The notes beneath the pieces are model-generated. The model was not told the DNA's origin, did not search any database, and worked only from the letters and a program-made list of their open reading frames with translations. A stretch of DNA of 7,198 nucleotides, taken from assembly GCA_025351545.1 (NCBI GenBank), contig JANXVQ010000326.1, positions 1-7,198 of the forward strand, read 5' to 3'. Shown here piece by piece: positions 1 to 6,567 of this stretch; positions within the stretch are counted from its first letter, which is position 1, and each line of letters opens with the position of its first letter. This DNA is from Spirosoma sp. (GTDB lineage Bacteria > Bacteroidota > Bacteroidia > Cytophagales > Spirosomataceae). Both the position numbers and the translations under genes were made by a program.

Positions 1-35
1 GGATGCCTGGAAATAATAACAAGTTTATAGGAGTA

Positions 36-72
36 AAAAAGTGGCCCTGTTAATACAACAGGGCCACTTTTT
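36..72. terminator. Strong bidirectional intrinsic terminator
   Basis: A perfect GC-rich stem of 11 bp (41-51 with 57-67) encloses a 5-nt loop (52-56). It is extended by five A residues (36-40) that pair with five T residues (68-72). On either strand a transcript would form a hairpin followed by a U run, so it can work in both directions. It lies between the minus-strand acetyltransferase gene, which ends at 163, and an unseen gene to the left. Two reading frames on the plus strand reach stop codons just before it (14-16 and 28-30), which fits a plus-strand gene ending at the window edge. That gene cannot be identified from so few bases. Confidence 0.9.
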
Positions 73-162
73 GGTATACCAGACGTTCGCCTGGCGTGAT
101 CCTGGGTATGGTTATTTACATCGTATCGATATTGAACTGCTTCCGGCGGGCTGGTTTTGATG

Positions 163-627
163 CTATAATAAGCTGAGCTTCATGCCTTCGTGCGTGGCAA
201 TAAAGCCCAGTGTTTCATAAAATCGGATGGCTCCGGGACGCTTCTTGTCCGTTGTCAACTGGAATATATAGCAGCCTTTTTGTTTGGCTCTATTTATGGC
301 ATAGGTAAACATCCCGGTCCCGATGCCTTGTCCGCGATAGGCAGAACTTACCCGAACCGCTTCGATTTGCGCCCGTAATCCTCCCTGATGAGTTAAGTAT
401 TGAATAAACGTTAATTGAAACGTGCCAACGATCTCCCCATTGATTTCGGCCACCGTCAATTCCTGATGGCTATCCGTCCTGATTCTGTTAAATGCGTTTA
501 CATAGTTTTGAGAAATGGGTACATCTACTTTTTCTCTCAATGCGCCTAAAGGATCGTCGGAAAGCATGTTAATGATGGGTAATAAATCAGCCTCAGTGGC
601 TAATCGAAAGATAAGTTCTGATTCCAT
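163..627 (-). CDS. GNAT-family N-acetyltransferase
   Basis: This 154-residue cytoplasmic protein is a complete single-domain GCN5-related N-acetyltransferase, predicted to transfer acetyl from acetyl-CoA to an amine. The N-terminal strand and helix (FRLATEADLLPIINML, residues 7-22) begin the fold. Strands 56-75 lead to motif A, where VRVSSAYRGQGIG (91-103) carries the R/Q-x-x-G-x-G acetyl-CoA pyrophosphate loop (R98 to G103). Motif B is RFYETLGF (135-142). The length is typical of the family. I chose ATG 627 because it is the first in-frame ATG. The open frame extends to 723 only through a TTG codon, and the extra 32 residues are hydrophobic, do not resemble a GNAT domain, and overlap the promoter candidates. 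The gene stands alone, divergent from pyrG. The substrate cannot be read from the sequence; small-molecule amines, protein N-termini and antibiotics are all possible for this fold. Confidence 0.88.
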   Translation of the reverse strand: MESELIFRLATEADLLPIINMLSDDPLGALREKVDVPISQNYVNAFNRIRTDSHQELTVAEINGEIVGTFQLTFIQYLTHQGGLRAQIEAVRVSSAYRGQGIGTGMFTYAINRAKQKGCYIFQLTTDKKRPGAIRFYETLGFIATHEGMKLSLL

Positions 628-666
628 ATAGCAGTAGCCTGAGGTGTAAACATCTACCTTATTTAT

Positions 667-694
667 CAAATAAACAGCGCTTTGGGACGAACAA
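667..694 (-). promoter_or_regulatory. Candidate promoter for the acetyltransferase gene
   Basis: On the minus strand TTTATTTG (complement of 667-674) matches seven of eight positions of the Bacteroidetes -7 box TAnnTTTG. A TTG (complement of 692-694) lies 17 bases upstream as a possible -33 element. Transcription would start near 660, giving a leader of about 33 nt to ATG 627. An alternative -7 box, TATACTTG, is the complement of 692-699. Either choice places the transcription start downstream of the TTG codon at 723, which supports the shorter protein. The match is imperfect and is by eye only. Confidence 0.35.
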
Positions 695-796
695 GTATAA
701 ATGATCAACAAAATGAGTGACAAATTTAAAATTCGCTAAAAAGCTATCTGATGGCCAACTGATTACCCAAAACAGACCAACTTTCCCGATTTTCCC

Positions 797-828
797 TTCG
801 CCCGTTCCGTCTTTTTTGCGTAGCTTTA
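797..828 (+). promoter_or_regulatory. Candidate pyrG promoter
   Basis: TAGCTTTA (821-828) matches the Bacteroidetes -7 box TAnnTTTG except in the last base. TTCG (797-800) is a weak -33 candidate 20 bases upstream. The predicted start of transcription, near 835, would leave a leader of about 25 nt to the pyrG ATG at 860. No hairpin or pyrimidine-tract attenuator, such as the one controlling pyrG in some Firmicutes, is visible in the leader. Confidence 0.35.
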
Positions 829-859
829 CATCCCGTAACGACCTAATTACGTTTCAATC

Positions 860-2554
860 ATGGCGGCTACGGGACCGAAATCCGCGAAATATATATTTGT
901 TACTGGCGGAGTAACTTCATCACTGGGCAAGGGCATTATTGCCTCTTCACTGGCCAAACTACTTCAGGCACGGGGACTTACGGTAACGATTCAGAAATTC
1001 GATCCGTATATCAATATTGACCCCGGCACACTCAATCCATACGAACATGGCGAATGTTATGTCACCGACGATGGGGCTGAAACAGACCTTGACCTCGGTC
1101 ACTACGAGCGGTTTCTGAACCGACCAACCTCGCAGGCCAACAACATCACCACAGGGCGTATTTACAACAACGTCATTACCCGCGAACGACGGGGCGATTT
1201 CCTCGGCAAAACCGTGCAGGTTGTGCCGCATATCACCGACGAAATCAAACGCAACATCAAGCTTCTGGGCGAAACGGGTGATTACGATATCGTAATTACC
1301 GAAATTGGCGGTTGCGTAGGCGACATCGAATCGTTACCATTTGTGGAAGCTGTTCGCCAGATGAAGTTTGAACTCGGCGAAAAAGATACGCTCGTCATTC
1401 ACCTGACGCTGATACCGTATCTACGATCGGCGGGGGAGTTGAAAACCAAACCGACGCAGCACTCGGTCAGGATGCTACTCGAAAATGGTGTGCAGCCCGA
1501 CATTATCGCTTGCCGTACCGAACATCCCTTTCCACAGGATATTCGCCGAAAAATCGCTCAGTTCTGTAACGTTCAGGTTAGTTCAGTAATCGAAGCCATC
1601 GACGCCGAGACTATTTACGACGTGCCGTTGCTGATGCAAAAGGAGCGACTCGACCAGCGGGCGCTCTACGTGCTTGATCTTTATAATGATAAAGATGCCG
1701 ATCTGGATGCCTGGAAGGCATTTCTCGGGCGATTGAAAAATCCAAGCCATACGGTCAAAATAGGTCTGGTGGGTAAGTATGTCGAATTGCACGACGCGTA
1801 TAAATCCATTGCTGAGTCGTTTATTCATGCGGGCGCATCGAACGAGTGTAAAGTAGAGGTGGAATGGATTCAGTCCGAAACGCTGGTCGACGATCACCAT
1901 TGTGCCGCCGTACTGAGTCAATTAGATGCGGTGTTAGTGGCTCCCGGTTTTGGTGAGCGTGGTATTGAAGGAAAAATCAATGCTGTTCGCTTCGTTCGGG
2001 AGCGAGGCATTCCATTTCTGGGTATTTGCTTAGGTATGCAGATGGCCGTCATTGAATACGCCCGCAACGTAATGGGTATTCCGGACGCCCACTCGACCGA
2101 GATGGAGCCGCATACGCCCAACCCCGTCATCAGCATGATGGAGGAGCAAAAAAGTGTAACAGACAAAGGGGGCACGATGCGTCTGGGGGCCTACGCCTGC
2201 AAACTCAAGCGTGATTCACTGGCGCACCATATTTATGGTAAAACGCAAATCAGCGAACGCCACCGCCACCGGTACGAGTTTAATAATGATTATCTGGAAG
2301 CTTTTGAAAAGTCAGGATTTCGGCCAACGGGTATTAATCCTGATACCGGGCTGGTCGAAATTGTTGAACTGAAAGGCCATCCCTGGTACGTAGGCGTACA
2401 GTTTCACCCCGAATTGAAAAGTACGGTCATGAATCCACACCCGCTGTTTGTTCAGTTTGTGAAGGCGGCTCTTACTTATAGTCAGAAAAAAAACGCGGCA
2501 TCCATATCAGACATATCGACCGCCCGTGTAGAAACCGCCGACGTGGTTGATTAA
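860..2554 (+). CDS. pyrG: CTP synthase (glutamine-hydrolysing)
   Basis: PyrG converts UTP to CTP using ATP and ammonia released from glutamine, the last step of de novo pyrimidine nucleotide synthesis; it is cytoplasmic and usually tetrameric. The 564-residue protein has both expected domains. The amidoligase domain (about 8-275) has the P-loop GGVTSSLGKGI (16-26), the DPYINIDPGTLNPYEHGE segment (48-65), EIGGCVGDIES (148-158), and the UTP/CTP-site KTKPTQHSVR (195-204). The class I glutamine amidotransferase domain (about 299-540) has the oxyanion segment PGFGERG (362-368), nucleophile C390 in GICLGMQ, and H516 and E518 in QFHPE. All catalytic residues are present. The C-terminal 24 residues or so form a polar tail outside the conserved fold. 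ATG 860 is the only credible start, and the conserved region begins about 10 residues later. No Shine-Dalgarno sequence is visible. yidC follows after 165 bases. Confidence 0.98.
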   Translation: MAATGPKSAKYIFVTGGVTSSLGKGIIASSLAKLLQARGLTVTIQKFDPYINIDPGTLNPYEHGECYVTDDGAETDLDLGHYERFLNRPTSQANNITTGRIYNNVITRERRGDFLGKTVQVVPHITDEIKRNIKLLGETGDYDIVITEIGGCVGDIESLPFVEAVRQMKFELGEKDTLVIHLTLIPYLRSAGELKTKPTQHSVRMLLENGVQPDIIACRTEHPFPQDIRRKIAQFCNVQVSSVIEAIDAETIYDVPLLMQKERLDQRALYVLDLYNDKDADLDAWKAFLGRLKNPSHTVKIGLVGKYVELHDAYKSIAESFIHAGASNECKVEVEWIQSETLVDDHHCAAVLSQLDAVLVAPGFGERGIEGKINAVRFVRERGIPFLGICLGMQMAVIEYARNVMGIPDAHSTEMEPHTPNPVISMMEEQKSVTDKGGTMRLGAYACKLKRDSLAHHIYGKTQISERHRHRYEFNNDYLEAFEKSGFRPTGINPDTGLVEIVELKGHPWYVGVQFHPELKSTVMNPHPLFVQFVKAALTYSQKKNAASISDISTARVETADVVD

Positions 2555-2577
2555 GCGCCCGGATTGGCGTAATTTTG
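2547..2577 (+). promoter_or_regulatory. Probable yidC promoter overlapping the pyrG stop
   Basis: TAATTTTG (2570-2577) is an exact match to the Bacteroidetes -7 consensus TAnnTTTG and is followed by CA, as is common. TTG at 2547-2549, within the last two sense codons of pyrG, sits 20 bases upstream and serves as the -33 element. Transcription would start near 2584, so yidC can be expressed independently of pyrG with a leader of about 135 nt. Consensus fit and spacing are good, but there is no direct evidence of use. Confidence 0.6.
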
Positions 2578-2607
2578 CATAAAATTCAGTTTGACGTTTG
2601 AGCCAGA

Positions 2608-2686
2608 CCGCCGGGCAGTTTATCAGATATCGTTTCTAAACGGAAAAACCCTGTAGAGAGGACGATACCGCAGAATTGCCCGGTGG
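2608..2686 (+). promoter_or_regulatory. Long-range stem in the yidC leader
   Basis: Positions 2608-2620 pair with 2674-2686 in a continuous 13-bp stem that is largely GC and contains two G-U wobbles. The enclosed 53 nt can form further short helices, for example 2628-2632 with 2663-2667. The stem ends 33 bases before the yidC ATG. It lies inside the transcript predicted from the promoter at 2547-2577. There is no T run after it, so it does not look like a terminator. It may be a regulatory or stabilising leader structure. I do not recognise a known riboswitch class. Confidence 0.4.
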
Positions 2687-2719
2687 CCCGGTTTGAATGC
2701 CAGGCTACAAACTATAGAA

Positions 2720-4576
2720 ATGGATCGTAATCAAATTATTGGCATTGTCCTGATTCTGGCGATGCTGGTTGGCTACCAACTGCTGGTGCCGAAACCTGCA
2801 CCCGAAAAACCGGCTGCTCAACAAACACAGACTACCAGACCGACAACGGCATCCGGGGTTGCAGCTGCCATCAACAAAGCTGAACAACCGCTCGATTCGG
2901 CTGCGGCCAAAGCTCAATTTGGTGATTTTTCACCCGTTGCCACTGGTCAGGCCCGCGATATTGTCGTTGAGAATAAAGACATTAAAGTAACCTTCAGCAC
3001 GCATGGTGGCCGGGTAAAAGAGGTTGTTCTGAAGGGTTATAAAACCTACAATCAAAAACCGCTGGTCCTGATTGATGAACAAAGCAGCAAAACCCTCCTT
3101 GAGTTGCCAACTAACCGTGGCAAGGTCGATTTGCATCAGCTTTATTACCAGACAACGGCTCAAAACGGCGCCGTAAGCGGCCAGTCGCAGCAGATTGTCT
3201 TTCGGGCTGAGGTAGCGCCGGGCCAATCGGTCGAGCAGATTTATACAATTCCTGCCGAAGGGTATGTGCTGGATTATAACCTGAAACTGGATGGGCTGGC
3301 TAACACCGTGGCCACTGGTGATATTCGGTTCTTCTGGGAGGATAAAATGCGGCAGTACGAAAATGACTTGTCGAATAACCGGAAGGCTGCCACAATCGAC
3401 TACTTAACGGCCGATGAGAATTTTGAGAAACTAACCGAAGGAGAAAGTAATCAGGAGGCCACTCTGGAGAAACCGGTGCAATGGTTTACGATCAAGCACA
3501 AGTACTTTCTGTCGGGTTTTGTGGCTAAAAACAGTCCAATGCCCAAAGCGACGTTTAAAACTCTGGTTGATCCGGCTGACAGCAGTGTTGTGAAAACGGC
3601 GATTGCCGACGTAATGCTGCCGATCGCCGATGTGAAAGCGGGGAAAGGTCAGTATAAATTTTACTACGGCCCCAATGATTTTCAGTTGTTGGGCAGCGTG
3701 GCACCTGAGTTCGATCAGAATGTGTACCTGGGTTACTCGGTATTGAAACCGATCAACAAATACTTTTTTGTGCCGGTTTTTAACTTCCTGGAGAAGTTTA
3801 TCACCAACTATGGTTTACTGATTATTGCGCTGGTGGTGTTCGTGAAACTGATTCTAACGCCATTAACCTACAAGTCATATATCAGTATGGCCAAAATGAG
3901 GGTCCTTCAGCCGGAATTGAACGAGATGAAGGAGCGTGTTGGTGATGATATGACCAAACAGCAGGCAGAGCAGATGAAACTGTATCAGGAGGTGGGTGTT
4001 AGCCCGTTGAGTGGCTGCATTCCGGTTCTGGCGACCATGCCGATTTTGTTCTCGCTGTTTATGCTCTTTCCGAATTTGATTGAGCTGCGCCAAAAATCAT
4101 TCCTGTGGGCCAATGACCTGTCGACTTACGATGCGTTCATTACGTTTCCAACGATTCCGTTTATTGGCAGTCACCTCAGTTTGTTTACGGTGCTGATGAC
4201 GGCTTCGTCCATCGCCTACGCATACTATAACAACCAGACGACCCCAACTCAGCCGGGACCCGTGAACATGAAAGCGATGAGTTATGTATTCCCGCTCATG
4301 TTTATGTTCGTATTGAACTCGTATCCATCTGGCCTGACGTTCTATTATTTTGTTTCCAACGTGGTTACGATTGCTCAACAGCTACTCATTCGCCGGTTTG
4401 TTGACGAAGATAAAATCAAAGCTGTACTGGACGAAAATCGTCGGAAAAACGCGGCTGGCGAGGGCAAAAAGCCCGGTGGGTTCCAGGCGCTATTGCAAAA
4501 ACAGCTTGCCGCTGCCGATGAAGCCCGTAAAAATGCCGATGAAGCACAAAAAAGAGCAAAGTCTAAAAATAAATAG
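2720..4576 (+). CDS. yidC: Membrane protein insertase YidC (Oxa1 family)
   Basis: YidC inserts and folds inner-membrane proteins, alone or with SecYEG. This 618-residue protein has the Gram-negative layout. An N-terminal transmembrane anchor (about 5-23) is followed by an Ala/Pro/Gln/Thr-rich linker (25-65) and a large periplasmic beta domain (about 80-340). The conserved insertase core (about 360-560) has five predicted membrane segments in all, counting the N-terminal anchor. KLILTPLTYKSYISMAKMRVLQPEL (376-400) matches the segment of E. coli YidC that carries the groove arginine R366; here lysine 376 occupies that place, keeping the positive charge. The SPLSGCIPVLATMPILFSLF segment (428-447) and the PSGLTFYYFVSN segment (536-547) are also diagnostic. 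The last 60 residues or so form a charged, Lys/Ala-rich cytoplasmic tail that could contact ribosomes. ATG 2720 was chosen because MDRNQIIG directly precedes the anchor; a longer frame begins only at TTG 2693. The gene follows pyrG, an order I recall from other Bacteroidetes. Confidence 0.97.
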   Translation: MDRNQIIGIVLILAMLVGYQLLVPKPAPEKPAAQQTQTTRPTTASGVAAAINKAEQPLDSAAAKAQFGDFSPVATGQARDIVVENKDIKVTFSTHGGRVKEVVLKGYKTYNQKPLVLIDEQSSKTLLELPTNRGKVDLHQLYYQTTAQNGAVSGQSQQIVFRAEVAPGQSVEQIYTIPAEGYVLDYNLKLDGLANTVATGDIRFFWEDKMRQYENDLSNNRKAATIDYLTADENFEKLTEGESNQEATLEKPVQWFTIKHKYFLSGFVAKNSPMPKATFKTLVDPADSSVVKTAIADVMLPIADVKAGKGQYKFYYGPNDFQLLGSVAPEFDQNVYLGYSVLKPINKYFFVPVFNFLEKFITNYGLLIIALVVFVKLILTPLTYKSYISMAKMRVLQPELNEMKERVGDDMTKQQAEQMKLYQEVGVSPLSGCIPVLATMPILFSLFMLFPNLIELRQKSFLWANDLSTYDAFITFPTIPFIGSHLSLFTVLMTASSIAYAYYNNQTTPTQPGPVNMKAMSYVFPLMFMFVLNSYPSGLTFYYFVSNVVTIAQQLLIRRFVDEDKIKAVLDENRRKNAAGEGKKPGGFQALLQKQLAAADEARKNADEAQKRAKSKNK

Positions 4577-4663
4577 TGAATGCTGTAGCGTGAAGCGTGT
4601 CGGATAACAAAAAAGATTATTCAGCCTTTAGTAGTCTACACGCTTCACGCTATAGTATTCACT
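4575..4663 (+). repeat. 26-bp inverted repeat after yidC
   Basis: Arm 4575-4600 is complementary to arm 4638-4663 over all 26 positions if G-U pairs are allowed, with a 37-nt A/T-rich loop (4601-4637). The left arm begins with the last two bases of the yidC stop codon. Only two positions, 4582 and 4585, are not Watson-Crick. Both are G-U in a plus-strand transcript and would be A-C mismatches in a minus-strand transcript. The arm contains a short internal direct repeat of GCGTG. No T run follows, so it is not itself a terminator. It could be a palindromic intergenic repeat (REP- or MITE-like), an mRNA 3'-end stabilising stem, or a small-RNA precursor; no target-site duplication is clear. Confidence 0.8.
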
Positions 4664-4665
4664 TA

Positions 4666-4691
4666 AAAAGCAACGAGCGAGCGTTGCTTTT
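4666..4691. terminator. Intrinsic terminator downstream of yidC
   Basis: A perfect 10-bp stem (4666-4675 with 4682-4691) encloses a 6-nt loop. The stem starts with A residues and ends in a T run, so it is a compact rho-independent terminator that could act on both strands. It most likely ends the yidC transcript. It ends 20 bases before the ATG of the next gene, leaving little room for an independent promoter there. Confidence 0.75.
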
Positions 4692-4711
4692 ATGCATTAA
4701 CACAAATAAAT

Positions 4712-6502
4712 ATGAACGGTATGTTTTGTTGGTTCAAACAGGTAACAATTGGCTTTGTTGGGTTGCTGGGCTGGCAAATCGCCACGGCGCAGATTTCGCC
4801 TGGGGTTCAGAAACGCTATACGGCTGCCGTAAAACTGGTACAGACGGGCGACTACGAACGTGCTAAATCAGACTTTAACGTACTCATTCAGCAGCGCGGT
4901 TCCCTGGCTCCCTATGCCAGCTACCACTACGCCGTTGCCGCCTTTCGGCAGAAAAATTTTATTCAGTCCCGGCTGATGCTCAGGCAGTTGGTAGAGTTAT
5001 TTCCCGGTTGGCGAAAGATGAACGAGGCTTTGTATCTTCTGGCGGCCAATGGTATGGAGATGGGCCAGTATGAAGAGGCAATGACGGCTCTGCAAACGAT
5101 TGGCGATCCCACTTTACGGCCTGACATCACGAAACTCGAACAGAACTTTTTGCCGCGGATTACAGACCTTAGCCGCCTGAAGCAACTGAACAAGTCCTTT
5201 CCAGCTGATCGGATAATAGGCCTGACATTGATTGACCTGATCCAGCGAACGGTCAGTGATAAAGACGATCTCGAACTGTCGGACCGGCTTACAAACCGAT
5301 TTGGCATTCCGACCGCGGCTATAACAAAAACTGCCGCCACCACCACAGTCCAGGCTTCGGGCTCCCGCCCCACTACGTCTGTCATGCAGCCGAGTCGAAA
5401 CTTACGCTCGAAGGGATATTATAATGTGGCCGTCATGTTTCCCTTCAGAGTAGATGAATTCAGTGCTGACAAACGACTGCGGTCAAATCAGTACGTTTAT
5501 GATCTATATGATGGCATAAAAATGGCCAAAGCCAAGTTGCAGGAAGAAGGGATTACAGTAAATTTATTCGCTTATGACCTTGATAATGACGCCAACAAAA
5601 CGCTTGAATTAATCAATAGCCCCGCTTTTGCACAAACTGATTTGATTATAGGGCCGCTTTATGTAGAGCCCAATCGCATCGCGTCGGCTTATGCGAATCT
5701 GAATAATATCCTGCTCCTGAATCCCATCGCCACCAGTAGCGAGCTAGTGGCTAATCAGCCGATGTCGTTTCTGGCGCAGCCGTCAATGAATCAGCAGGCG
5801 GTGAAAGTTGCCGAGCATATGCAAAATCTTAACGGTGGGCGTCGGGTGGCCATTTATTTCGGGTCGGGTCGAAAAGATTCGCTGATGGCCGTTGCTTATC
5901 AGGCTGAATTGATCCGGCAAAATTACCAGATTGTCGATTTTCGGAAAGTGAGTGGTACTGCGCAGACAATGGCCGATGCCATGCAGTTTTCCGGGACAAC
6001 GGCGGGAACACGTTTAACGAATGCTAGTGTTCAACCAACGGGTATTGCTATCGGCCATGTTTTTTTTGCCAGCAGCAATGATGATGATGGTGCCAGGATG
6101 CTTGATGCTTTAAGCCGCCGACGGGTAACCGGGCCGCTAATTGCAACTGCTTCGGCTTTCGATTTCTATAAAACACCGCTATCGACCTTCTCCCGCCGGG
6201 AATTATACTTATTGTATCCTGATTTTATTGATCCATTGCGTGAGCCGGTCAGTACGTTTCAGGAACAATATGCTGCCAGACGAAACACGATTCCATCCGT
6301 ATTTGCCAGCGAAGGCTACGATATGCTGCTTTTCTTTGGTCGGCAGTTGGCAAAAAATGGTTTGCAAGTTCGTAATCGAAGCAATCTTCACTCCGACACA
6401 GACGATTACCTGTTATCAGGATTTGATTATACACAAAGCAATGACAATCAAATCGTTCCTATCGTAAAATACGAAGATGGCCGGTTTGTGAAAATTAATT
6501 AG
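4712..6502 (+). CDS. Exported TPR / type 1 periplasmic-binding-fold protein
   Basis: This 596-residue protein starts with a Sec signal peptide: a hydrophobic core at about 11-21 and a probable signal peptidase I site ATA|Q at 24-27. There is no lipobox, and the only cysteine, C6, lies before the hydrophobic core. Residues 32-130 form helical TPR-like repeats, for example AAVKLVQTGDYERAKSDFNVLI (38-59) and ALYLLAANGMEMGQYEEAMTAL (106-127). A Thr/Ala/Ser-rich linker (about 200-232) leads to a type 1 periplasmic-binding fold (about 236-596). Its diagnostic segments are VAVMFPF (239-245), DGIKMAKAKLQEEGI (267-281), LIIGPLYVEPNRIASAYANLNNILLLNP (311-338) and EGYDMLLFFGRQL (534-546). Automated annotation would probably call it an amino-acid ABC transporter binding protein, but no permease or ATPase gene is nearby. 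The TPR plus binding-fold layout resembles LpoA, the activator of penicillin-binding protein 1A, so a cell-envelope role is an alternative. M4 (4721) is an alternative start. Confidence 0.85.
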   Translation: MNGMFCWFKQVTIGFVGLLGWQIATAQISPGVQKRYTAAVKLVQTGDYERAKSDFNVLIQQRGSLAPYASYHYAVAAFRQKNFIQSRLMLRQLVELFPGWRKMNEALYLLAANGMEMGQYEEAMTALQTIGDPTLRPDITKLEQNFLPRITDLSRLKQLNKSFPADRIIGLTLIDLIQRTVSDKDDLELSDRLTNRFGIPTAAITKTAATTTVQASGSRPTTSVMQPSRNLRSKGYYNVAVMFPFRVDEFSADKRLRSNQYVYDLYDGIKMAKAKLQEEGITVNLFAYDLDNDANKTLELINSPAFAQTDLIIGPLYVEPNRIASAYANLNNILLLNPIATSSELVANQPMSFLAQPSMNQQAVKVAEHMQNLNGGRRVAIYFGSGRKDSLMAVAYQAELIRQNYQIVDFRKVSGTAQTMADAMQFSGTTAGTRLTNASVQPTGIAIGHVFFASSNDDDGARMLDALSRRRVTGPLIATASAFDFYKTPLSTFSRRELYLLYPDFIDPLREPVSTFQEQYAARRNTIPSVFASEGYDMLLFFGRQLAKNGLQVRNRSNLHSDTDDYLLSGFDYTQSNDNQIVPIVKYEDGRFVKIN

Positions 6503-6507
6503 CAAGT

Positions 6508-6557
6508 GAGTGAAACCGTGCCGCCGGAGCCGCTCTGGTGACTCGATTTTTCTCGCT
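6508..6557 (+). terminator. Weak hairpin and T-rich tract before hemL
   Basis: Within the 65-base gap a 6-bp hairpin (6524-6529 with 6533-6538, including one G-U) can be extended or replaced by an outer imperfect stem pairing 6508-6511 with 6541-6544 and 6515-6517 with 6537-6539. Two T-rich stretches follow (6547-6551 and 6557-6562). This could be a weak terminator or a leader structure for hemL. No Bacteroidetes-type -7 box is visible in the gap, so hemL may depend on readthrough from the gene before it. Confidence 0.3.
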
Positions 6558-6567
6558 TTTTTAGATA

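Noticed and set aside
73..162. Possible small gene between the first terminator and the acetyltransferase, for example the plus-strand frame from ATG 108
   Set aside because: It is about 22 codons, overlaps the end of the acetyltransferase gene, and has no support from motif or leader.
717..914. A 65-codon plus-strand frame across the pyrG promoter region
   Set aside because: It overlaps the start of pyrG in another frame and shows no motif; the region is better explained as a promoter.
959..1231. Open reading frame antisense to pyrG, 90 codons
   Set aside because: It lies wholly inside a strongly conserved gene, has no recognisable motif, and has the composition expected of a complementary shadow.
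1583..2175. Two further antisense open frames within pyrG
   Set aside because: Both are opposite the conserved glutaminase half of pyrG and show no domain-like pattern; a shadow explanation is enough.
2556..2577. Short hairpin just after the pyrG stop as a terminator
   Set aside because: The stem has only four pairs and the T run belongs to the -7 box of the yidC promoter.
3848..3850. Lysine 376 in YidC in place of the groove arginine as an unusual feature
   Set aside because: Positive charge is retained and I believe lysine is acceptable at this position within the family, so I do not treat it as anomalous.
3875..4378. Antisense open frames within yidC
   Set aside because: They are opposite the conserved insertase core, rich in His, Arg and Gln as expected from the reverse complement of membrane segments, and have no independent support.
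4597..4866. An 89-codon plus-strand frame spanning the yidC downstream region and the start of the next gene
   Set aside because: It runs through the inverted repeat and terminator and overlaps the signal-peptide gene in another frame; the translation has no domain character.
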